DNA of 64,000 nucleotides from Bacteroidaceae bacterium. Lineage in GTDB: Bacteria; Bacteroidota; Bacteroidia; Bacteroidales; Bacteroidaceae. Below the pieces are notes generated by a model. It did not search any database and was not told the DNA's origin. It saw nothing but the letters and a program-made list of their open reading frames with translations. Position numbers and translations under genes: made by a program. The stretch covers positions 1-64,000 of the forward strand of contig JAFZSP010000033.1 of the NCBI GenBank assembly GCA_017619335.1. Direction: 5' to 3'. Each line of letters starts with the position of its first letter. Within the stretch, counting starts at the first letter, position 1. Positions 49,667-57,300 of this stretch are shown one piece after another.

Positions 49667-50538
49667 TGCTGCAAACTCGTTTCTATGACAATATTCTGAT
49701 TGTTGGGCCATCGCCCTTGTTGACGAATCATTTGTTTAAGCCTTTCTATGAATGATTGGGGCTGAGTTGAAAGTGGCTCTTCCTGCATCGTCTTTGCCAG
49801 ATGATAGGATAATGCACCATAACGAATACTCTCAACCCGGATCTCTGTATTCAATTGGTCTGCCCTGCATGCTTCCAGAAAGACAACATCTGACCATTTG
49901 GCATTATGCTCGACCTTAAAATGAGAACGTTTGTCTTTGATTGGTTTGAAGACTTTTCCATTTGGAGAGAAACCCACATGAGTTCCTCTCACCACGTCAT
50001 CATTACCACGAGAAGCAGTCCCGGCATGACAAGCATCGATGACAACATACACCATCCCATTCTTGCCGATCTTGGAGCGCAGTTGCTGGAGATACTTGTT
50101 CAGTTGGTCGTCCAAAAGATGGCGTTCACCTTGATAAACGCCTCTCCGATAGAGCTTGTATGCATCAATAGGTATGACGGCTTCATCCCAACCATCTTCT
50201 TCATCGCCGTCGAAGTCTTCTACAGGTTGACCATGAGTAGAGAAATGGAGGTAAACAATATCTCCCTTTTTACTTCCTCGGATGAACTGTTCCAGTTGTT
50301 TCGTGATTTGCAGATAGGTGGCTGCATCGTCAATGATTGCCGATATTTGAAAACCCTGTTTCTCTAAAATTGGTTTCAGGAGCTGGATGTCAGCAACCCC
50401 GTTGATGTTATTCCATTGATAGCTTGTAAGTGCAGTGTCATAATTGGATACACCAACCATAAACGCTCTCTTTCTCTGTGCTGAAACAGATAAAGAAGCG
50501 AACAATAACAGACAATATATCAACGACCTATAACTCAT
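49663..50538 (-). CDS. Exported caspase-like (metacaspase) protease
   Basis: 291 residues from ATG 50538, with signal peptide ending SVSAQ. Caspase fold: KRAFMVGVSNYD, DIVYLHFSTHGQP with His102, an acidic DFDGDEEDGWDEAVIPID, YVVIDACHAGTA with Cys170, and VVFLEACRADQ. Both catalytic residues are present. The signal peptide places it in the periplasm or beyond, opposite to the usual cytoplasmic caspases. Its gene opens an operon with the sigma and anti-sigma genes (4- and 8-base overlaps). I infer that it may cut the periplasmic part of the anti-sigma protein. Confidence 0.87.
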   Translation of the reverse strand: MSYRSLIYCLLLFASLSVSAQRKRAFMVGVSNYDTALTSYQWNNINGVADIQLLKPILEKQGFQISAIIDDAATYLQITKQLEQFIRGSKKGDIVYLHFSTHGQPVEDFDGDEEDGWDEAVIPIDAYKLYRRGVYQGERHLLDDQLNKYLQQLRSKIGKNGMVYVVIDACHAGTASRGNDDVVRGTHVGFSPNGKVFKPIKDKRSHFKVEHNAKWSDVVFLEACRADQLNTEIRVESIRYGALSYHLAKTMQEEPLSTQPQSFIERLKQMIRQQGRWPNNQNIVIETSLQQ

Positions 50539-50555
50539 TATTGGTTTTTTCTGCG

Positions 50556-50563
50556 CAAAAGTA
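50556..50563 (-). promoter_or_regulatory. -7 element TACTTTTG for the caspase-sigma operon
   Basis: Matches TAnnTTTG, 18 bases before the caspase start. It lies back to back with motif C (50584-50616). Confidence 0.55.
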
Positions 50564-50583
50564 CACAAATTATTTGAATTATC

Positions 50584-50616
50584 GGTTACCTTTTAGGAAT
50601 TTATGGTATAAAAGGA
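50584..50616 (+). promoter_or_regulatory. Island promoter motif, copy C (GGTTAC-N16-GTATAAA)
   Basis: GGTTACCTTTT ... GTATAAAAGG, spacing 16, 44-47 bases before ATG 50660. It faces the five-gene operon. Confidence 0.72.
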
Positions 50617-50659
50617 CGAAAAGAAACTCATTTTATTAACTTTTAAATCCTATTTAACA

Positions 50660-50908
50660 ATGAATCTGGACTTAGATGGCTCATTAGAGCGCCCCTTTAT
50701 GGAAGAGAATAACAACATTTCAGATTACATCGAGGATAAAGAGGTCCTCCTTGATGGAATGGAAGTGTACGAAACTGAAACAATCGAAGAAGATCGGTGT
50801 GTGTGGACAGAAGAAGACTCTTGGGAAGTTCTATCAGACGGTATGTATGAAGAAATGCCACGCAATCCGATTGCATATGATACTGCACTGGAAGCAATGG
50901 GGTATTAA
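50660..50908 (+). CDS. Small acidic protein, first gene of the vWA operon
   Basis: 82 residues, strongly acidic (MEENNNISDYIEDKEVLLDG, VWTEEDSWEVLSDG). No signal peptide, no known domain. It has a real promoter motif and a gap of 19 bases to the next gene, so it is probably a true gene. Acidic small proteins often mimic DNA or act as inhibitors, but nothing shows that here. Confidence 0.6.
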   Translation: MNLDLDGSLERPFMEENNNISDYIEDKEVLLDGMEVYETETIEEDRCVWTEEDSWEVLSDGMYEEMPRNPIAYDTALEAMGY

Positions 50909-50927
50909 TTCAAAAAAGTATAAAAAG

Positions 50928-51383
50928 ATGGATCAATGGCCCAATTTTCAAGTATTCACATTCAGAGAGTTTTCCTTCTCAGTTGAAAGTTATAAAGAAT
51001 ACATTTGTGGCTGTTTAGTGAACTCAGGTTATGTGAACTGTGTCGTTACTTTTAAACAGCACAACAATGGTAATTATCATTTAGGAGGAGTCATCTCTGT
51101 TCAGATTAGAAACAATCCTTTGAAAGACAAGATCCTTTCCTCTTTTGAATTCGACTCTTGCGTTACAATGGGTGACCGATTAATGATGTATATAGGTGCC
51201 AATCACTCTAACGTGGATGATACTTCATTACACATGATGACTTCCTTTATGGGTTACACAAGAGAAAGGAAAGACTATGTAACAAATGAACCCACAGTTG
51301 GTAATATATTTACTACCAATCAACAAATTGTCCGAATCGCATTCAAATTTGTGAATCCAGACAGACTGATAGAATTCTATTAA
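50928..51383 (+). CDS. Unknown soluble protein of the vWA operon
   Basis: 151 residues from ATG 50928; an earlier in-frame ATG would overlap the acidic gene by more than 150 bases and reads as a non-coding start. The protein looks beta-rich (FQVFTFREFSFSVESY, GYVNCVVTFKQHNNGNYHLG, RIAFKFVNPDRLIEFY). I do not recognise the family. Ten bases separate it from the next gene. Confidence 0.62.
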   Translation: MDQWPNFQVFTFREFSFSVESYKEYICGCLVNSGYVNCVVTFKQHNNGNYHLGGVISVQIRNNPLKDKILSSFEFDSCVTMGDRLMMYIGANHSNVDDTSLHMMTSFMGYTRERKDYVTNEPTVGNIFTTNQQIVRIAFKFVNPDRLIEFY

Positions 51384-51393
51384 AATCACCATT

Positions 51394-51861
51394 ATGACGA
51401 ACTACGAATACATTTTGATTGAGTGCAAGAATGCACATTACCATCAGTGGACACCGACGGCTGTAGAGGCATGTGTGAAGAAACTGAAAGGGTTAACGCG
51501 GGAAGAACTGGTGAGACTTTTCACTTCTCGTTGGCTGGACAAGAAGGATGAACTGCGGCAGGTCATCTTTGCCATACTGTTCCAGAATGAGAAAGAGCAG
51601 TTGGAAGCGATGATTCATAATGCGAGCGTTGAGGACCTGGGAAAGATGCTCATCGAGAAGAATGGCAAGTATGTCAAGTGGGCACGTCAGGAACTGAAAG
51701 AGCGGTACCAGCGCGTTGACCACGATACACAAATGAGCATCATCAGCTTTTTCATGAGAGGGCAAACGAAGACTGATGTGAAGTGGGGACAAGTGCGTGA
51801 GAAATGGCAGAAGCGCGGCTTCGCTAATCCTCCAAGTATCTTTGATTCATGGGGGAAGTAA
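51394..51861 (+). CDS. Unknown helical protein of the vWA operon
   Basis: 155 residues, helical and charged (VEACVKKLKGLTREELVRLF, LDKKDELRQVIFAILFQNE, GKYVKWARQELKERYQ), with the look of HEAT-like hairpins. No family is recognised. Confidence 0.62.
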   Translation: MTNYEYILIECKNAHYHQWTPTAVEACVKKLKGLTREELVRLFTSRWLDKKDELRQVIFAILFQNEKEQLEAMIHNASVEDLGKMLIEKNGKYVKWARQELKERYQRVDHDTQMSIISFFMRGQTKTDVKWGQVREKWQKRGFANPPSIFDSWGK

Positions 51862-51902
51862 TAACAAATATCGATTATTAACCATTATAAAAGAGTAGAA
51901 AC

Positions 51903-52601
51903 ATGAAACAAAAAGTTTACAATCTGATCATTCTCGACGAGAGTGGATCAATGACTACAATTCAAGGTGTAGCCGTGAGCGGTGTCAATGAGACGCTTCA
52001 AACAATAAAAAATGCGCAGAGAGAGCATCCTGAAATCCAGCAATTTGTAACATTGGTGCCGTTTAATTCGATTCGGATTCATAGTCCATTCTTCCTGAAA
52101 GAAGTTGATGTGGAGGAGCCTTTGAACTGGACGGATTATATGCCAGATGGTTGTACTCCCTTATATGATGCGATGGGAATGTCCATTCAGAAGTTAAGGG
52201 AAGTCGTTACCGATGAGGATGTGGTACTGGTAACCATTATCACCGATGGTCTGGAAAATGCTTCAAGAGAATACTCAGGAAGTATGATTCGTCATCTGGT
52301 CTGTGAATTGAAGGAGAAAGGCTGGGTCTTTGCATACATCGGAACTAATCATGATGTAGATGCAGTTGCAGATAATCTGGACATCCATAGCAGAGCGAGC
52401 TACGATTGTTCTCTCAAGGGTGCTGGTGAAATGTTCGAAATGGAGAATCGCAGCAGAAGAACCTTCTATGAAAGATTGTCATCCGTGGGAAGATGCTTTC
52501 TTATAGAGGAAGACATTGACTATTTCAATCAGGACAATGGGAATAAAGAAAAAAGTAAGTGTAATATTAACTGGAACCAAATAGATTCTATATCATTTTA
52601 A
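51903..52601 (+). CDS. Von Willebrand factor A domain protein
   Basis: 232 residues. A cytoplasmic vWA domain fills most of the protein. The metal-ion site is complete: Asp12-x-Ser14-x-Ser16 in ILDESGSM, the Thr in DGCTPLYDA, and the Asp in IITDGLEN. Later strands include GWVFAYIGTNHDVDAVAD, as in TerY-like stress vWA proteins. The last 60 residues (RRTFYERLSSVGRCF) are a short tail. It may act as a scaffold that binds another gene product of the operon. Confidence 0.85.
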   Translation: MKQKVYNLIILDESGSMTTIQGVAVSGVNETLQTIKNAQREHPEIQQFVTLVPFNSIRIHSPFFLKEVDVEEPLNWTDYMPDGCTPLYDAMGMSIQKLREVVTDEDVVLVTIITDGLENASREYSGSMIRHLVCELKEKGWVFAYIGTNHDVDAVADNLDIHSRASYDCSLKGAGEMFEMENRSRRTFYERLSSVGRCFLIEEDIDYFNQDNGNKEKSKCNINWNQIDSISF

Positions 52602-52615
52602 TCTGATTGTGAATT

Positions 52616-53029
52616 ATGAAACGTATTGAAACACTGAAATGTAACCATCCCAGAATCTTTTGGGTGAGTTGGGGCGCAACCCTATTATGGATGGTTACGG
52701 TTACTATCAATTATGCCAGCGGGTACACGCTCATCTTCCAATATTTGTTGGATGACTTGGGATTTTTACTATTGCCAACGGGTATGTTCTTCATGTTCAG
52801 CTCACTCGATTGGAGCGAGGTAGAGAACTTTGCCTTTTTCCTTCATCCTGGCCGTTTAAAGCAGATAGGATTTGACTACCTTGCCATGTTCATACTTCTT
52901 TGCTTTTTCAGAGAGTATACGGAGTGGCTGCGAAATGCACTCATTATGCTATCACTCACAAAATATCTTTATGATATGATTAAACTGGCAGATATGAAGA
53001 AAGTGGAAAGAGAGATAGTAATAGAATGA
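52616..53029 (+). CDS. Small multi-pass membrane protein, last gene of the vWA operon
   Basis: 137 residues with three or four transmembrane helices (WVSWGATLLWMVTVTI, LGFLLLPTGMFFMFS, YLAMFILLCFF, and a weaker one near the C-terminus). The N- and C-termini are basic and charged. No family is recognised. It could be the membrane effector or anchor of the operon. Confidence 0.62.
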   Translation: MKRIETLKCNHPRIFWVSWGATLLWMVTVTINYASGYTLIFQYLLDDLGFLLLPTGMFFMFSSLDWSEVENFAFFLHPGRLKQIGFDYLAMFILLCFFREYTEWLRNALIMLSLTKYLYDMIKLADMKKVEREIVIE

Positions 53030-53169
53030 CGGCAAAAAGCACAGCCTTCACCCATTTAAAAGAATGATATGCTGTGCGTTATCCCCTGCAAGTTGACAGC
53101 AATATCAAATTCATCATAGAAAAAAGTTGAGTGCCGTAGTCTCTCTCATAGGCAGCAGATCAAAGTGTA

Positions 53170-54312
53170 TTATTGGGGGGTATGCAGCGTGAAAACGATG
53201 ATTTCCGGGGTGGCTCCGAGACGGAAAGGGATGCTGCCGCCAGTGCCTTCACTGACATATAGTCGTTGCTTGCCTTGCTGGTACAGCCCACCCCATTCGC
53301 TATACATCCACTGAGATGGTGACCAGGAACCTATTTTCAGTTGTGCAGCGTGTGTGTGTCCCGCCAACATGAGGGGTATATCGGTATCTGGCAGCACCTC
53401 CATGCGCCAGTGCGACGGGTCGTGCGAGAGCAGTATCTTGAAGGTGCTGTCGGGCAATCCCTCCATGGCACCACGCAGGTCGCCAATCTCCGGGAAGGGC
53501 GGTTTGCCCGTGTTTTCAACTCCGATGACGGCCATCTGAGCACCACCGCGTGTGACGAGACGATGCTCATTCAACAGCACCTGCCAGCCCATGCGTCGTT
53601 CTGCATCCACCACTTGATGGGTTCCTTCTCGCGGGGAGGCTGGTCGTTCGCCAAAGCCATACAGGCAGTAGTCGTGGTTGCCCAAGACTGCCATCACGCC
53701 GTCTTTAGCTTGCAGACGTGACAACGTCTGCTCGAAAGGTGCTATCTCGTCAGGCGAGGTATTGATGAGGTCACCAGTGAAGACCACGAGATCGGGTTGC
53801 TCATCGTTCACGCGCTGCACCACATTCTCGAGAAAGGCTGTGTCGCCGCCGTAACTGCCCACATGAAGGTCACTCAGCTGAACGAAACGATAACCATCGA
53901 ATTCCGCAGGCAGGTTTTCAAATGTTAAGTCCACATACCTGACCTTCAGTTGCTTCCAACCGCACAGCAAGCCATACAGCATGGCCACAGAGACAACAAC
54001 GCCGACAGCAACGCCGATGTAATTGAAAAGGGAAGATGGACAATGGACGATGGAAAGGAGTTTCCCCACCAACGAAAAAACGACGAAGAACAGCTGAGGA
54101 AGCGCCACACAGAGTAGCAGACCGATGAAGATTTCCATTTTAACGCTGCTGAGTCCACCGAAGCGGACGGATACCAACAGTCCGATGGCAACGATGGCCG
54201 GAAGCCACACCAACGCATGTGCCCACCATGCCGAGCCGCGCATCAGCGCCAGCGAAATATACAGGTCTGGCAGAAGAAACAGCAGTGATAATATGAATAT
54301 TACGAGGGTCAT
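53170..54312 (-). CDS. Membrane-bound calcineurin-like metallophosphoesterase
   Basis: 380 residues. Four helices in the first 115 residues anchor a metallophosphoesterase with all metal motifs: LSDLHVG, FTGDLIN, LGNHDY, LLSHDPS and LAGHTHAAQ. Members of this YkuE/YaeI-like group cleave lipid-linked pyrophosphates or other phosphoesters, e.g. UDP-diacylglucosamine. It starts 12 bases after the fusion glycosidase and probably closes this minus-strand operon. Confidence 0.87.
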   Translation of the reverse strand: MTLVIFILSLLFLLPDLYISLALMRGSAWWAHALVWLPAIVAIGLLVSVRFGGLSSVKMEIFIGLLLCVALPQLFFVVFSLVGKLLSIVHCPSSLFNYIGVAVGVVVSVAMLYGLLCGWKQLKVRYVDLTFENLPAEFDGYRFVQLSDLHVGSYGGDTAFLENVVQRVNDEQPDLVVFTGDLINTSPDEIAPFEQTLSRLQAKDGVMAVLGNHDYCLYGFGERPASPREGTHQVVDAERRMGWQVLLNEHRLVTRGGAQMAVIGVENTGKPPFPEIGDLRGAMEGLPDSTFKILLSHDPSHWRMEVLPDTDIPLMLAGHTHAAQLKIGSWSPSQWMYSEWGGLYQQGKQRLYVSEGTGGSIPFRLGATPEIIVFTLHTPQ

Positions 54313-54324
54313 GGCATTGACGAA

Positions 54325-57300
54325 TTATTTGGCATAAAGATATACAGAGGAATTCAAGCCGCTTTTCATAAGAGGCCAGTCACCGTAGGTCGTGTTGCGG
54401 TAGTTAATATCCACTATGTTGATTTCATTGAACTTGCGCCACTTCACGCCTCGACGGTCAAGATCCCTGATGCGATTGGCAGGCAGGTTGGTCACCTCTA
54501 TGCGAAGCTGGTTGTCACCCTGACGCAGCGCGTCACGGCAGTCCAGCACGAAGGGCGCTGCCCACGCACAACCGAGAAACTGCCCATTGATATAGACACG
54601 GGCCGATTCACGAACGTCGCCGAGGTCTATCATCCATTGCTGGCGAGCCTGCTCCCGCGTGAGGCAGAAGGTGGTCTCGTAAATGCCGGTTCCCATGGTG
54701 ACGGCAGCGGAGTCGCTGAGCGTTTCCCAAGTTTGTGGGCGCTCCAGATGGAACGTTCCTTCCACGCGAGGGGTTTCATCGGTGAAAGTGAGGGTCCAGA
54801 AACTTTCTACTTCCAGCTCGTCTGCTGCACCGACCTGAACGTCACGAATTAAGCTGTTAGTTCCATTTGCATGAGCCGTTACAGCAGTCGTCAGTATCCG
54901 ACTTTCTCCGGAACGGAGGCTGATGACGATTTTTCCATCCCTGACAGCAGCAGGCGTGATGTCGCCATTCATGGGATTATACCATGTGGCCTGTGCTGCT
55001 GGCACAGCAAGAGACACGGTCTCTTCAATATCTCGCGGCGTGAGATTCGCAATAAAATAATGGTGGCCTTCATCGTTTCTGCGACGAATGGCACGCAGCC
55101 CCAACGTCGTTCGCATCGGTTCCGCCTTGGCCAAAGCAGCCAACGAGCTGGCGTCCTCACCCATGATGACCAGCGTCTGCAGACGATTGATCTCTGCTTG
55201 CAGCCGTGCATCAATGGTTGTCCCGGAAGGTATAATCAATCCCCGATAGCGCGTGCCGCCTTCTGTGACGAGGCAGCCGTCCTCTATCCTCACCTTCTGC
55301 AACTGGCGGTCACTGATGTAGTCACAGTCATAGCCTAAACTGTCAATACTCAAGATACTACGGATGAACTCGGGTGCCTTCTGCCCCATGGAATGAATGT
55401 CAAACTGCATCAAAAGATCGTCACCCAGGGTGCCGTTCTTTTTCGGAAAGCGTTTGCGCCACATATCGCGGACAGGCAGATAAACCAGGAAGTCATTGTC
55501 GGGCTGCCCCATCTGCAAGAAACTCTGACAGCGCTCGATGTACTGCATCAAATAAGGCGCATCGCGCCAGATGCTATTGGTGGGACTCATATCCACGCTG
55601 GCATAGAACTTCCACCCTGGCCAGGGGTCTTCCTTCGGCGAGTAACAGGTGCCATGAAAGAAAACGCGGTTGACACCGCAGGTGAACATCAGGTCCAGGT
55701 CGGGTTTCATCTGGGAAAGGCTGGTGCGGAAATGCTCTGTCAGCCAAGTGAACGTCTCGCTGGAGGTGAAGGGCTTGCCCGTGACGTGGGCCGCAGAAGA
55801 GGCATACTTCAGCATAGACACATCACTATCATTCTTTCTCGTCATTCCAGAATCCTGTCGCAAGCCCCTGATGCCAAATTCAGAAAGGCCAAAACCCTCT
55901 ATCTCAGGAATATCCACTGCAGCATAAATGTCTAAGAGGTTGGCAGGCGATCCATGGGCCTGGTTGCGAACCTTGACCCCGTGACAATGGGCCCACGAGA
56001 CCCACTGCTGGGTGAAGTTTTCCAAGAGCAGGTCGCTCAGCGTCTCCCGATAGTCACAGAGTGTCTGATTGCCGTCATCTGCAAGGCCTAAAAGCTCAGG
56101 GAGTTTCGTCCGAAGGTCATAACCGCGCCTACGCTGGAACTCATCAAAAAGCCTGGGCGTCCAGTTGGCGTTATAGACCTCGTAGGAATCATTGAAGAAA
56201 GTGGCCGGAAAGGGAGTGGAAGAGGCTGCGAAGGCACTGTCAAAGCGGGCGAGATAGTGGGCCACTGCAGTGGAATCAAAATGATCAATGACCCAACCCT
56301 CGCCGCCAGGAGCAGCACGCTTCACTCGTTGGCGAGTGGGAAGACAATGAACCCAGCGGGAGAAACGCTGGGCATCATTGGATTGTGGGGAAAAGAACTG
56401 CGTGATGCTGTCACTGAAGACGGCCTTGCAGGCGGCTTCGGACAGGGGAACACTGGGACCACCAAAGGGCCAACCTGTGCCACAGTTCATGTCGATTTGG
56501 ATGTCATGGCGGCGGCCTGTGTCCTCACAGTAATGCAGCATCTCCATCCAGTGGTCCGAGAGAAAAGGGATGTTGTTGGCATCGTTTCCCTGTACGCCAT
56601 AAATGGGTGTTATCTCCAGTGTACCAATACCATGACTGGCATACTGAGACAGATTCCAGCGCAGGTTCTCAGCATCCACAGCCGAACCGAGCCACCACCA
56701 ACGACTGCCAGCCCGAGCCTGTCGGCCAGCCTGAGGCCAAGTGCCTGTCTGCCAGGGGTCACGGCGACGACCGTTGATTTCCACATTCCTGACCGTTGTA
56801 TTCTGAATGAGATGGGGATCAAAGGCATCCTTACCATCTTCCACTCGAATATTCTCAAACATGAAATCATGTAGCGAGTACTTGTCAGACGTGCCCACAG
56901 CAAAGAAGTTGTCGCAGCGCATATCAATATTCCTGATGGTCACGTTGTTGCACTCAGAGAGTGGCATATCCTCACGTTCCTCGGCCTTGAAGAACTGTGT
57001 CCAAGGGCGTATCAGCAGGAAGTTACGGCAGTAGCCAGTCAGGCCTTCTACAGTAATCTGCTCGTAGTGTTGGGGGGTATCGGGACGCATCTTCAACCAA
57101 AGAACGTTGGACGCCTCTTCCACATGGCAGTTGCGCAGAATCACATTCCAGTCGTGGAGTGACTCGCTGCCAAGCGTCACGCAACCGTGCACAAAGCCAT
57201 AGTTACAGTTTTCCACGAGCACGTGGGAGTTCGGGCCGTTGTCGGGGTTCTTGTCGGCCCAAGTTCCCTTGCCGCCCTTCAGCACCACGGCATCATCGTT

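Noticed and set aside
50751-50927. Earlier start for the second gene of the vWA operon
   Set aside because: It would overlap the acidic gene in another frame over 150 bases; ATG 50928 gives normal operon spacing.
53030-53169. Possible small gene or RNA between the island and the metallophosphoesterase gene
   Set aside because: No frame, hairpin or promoter could be supported.
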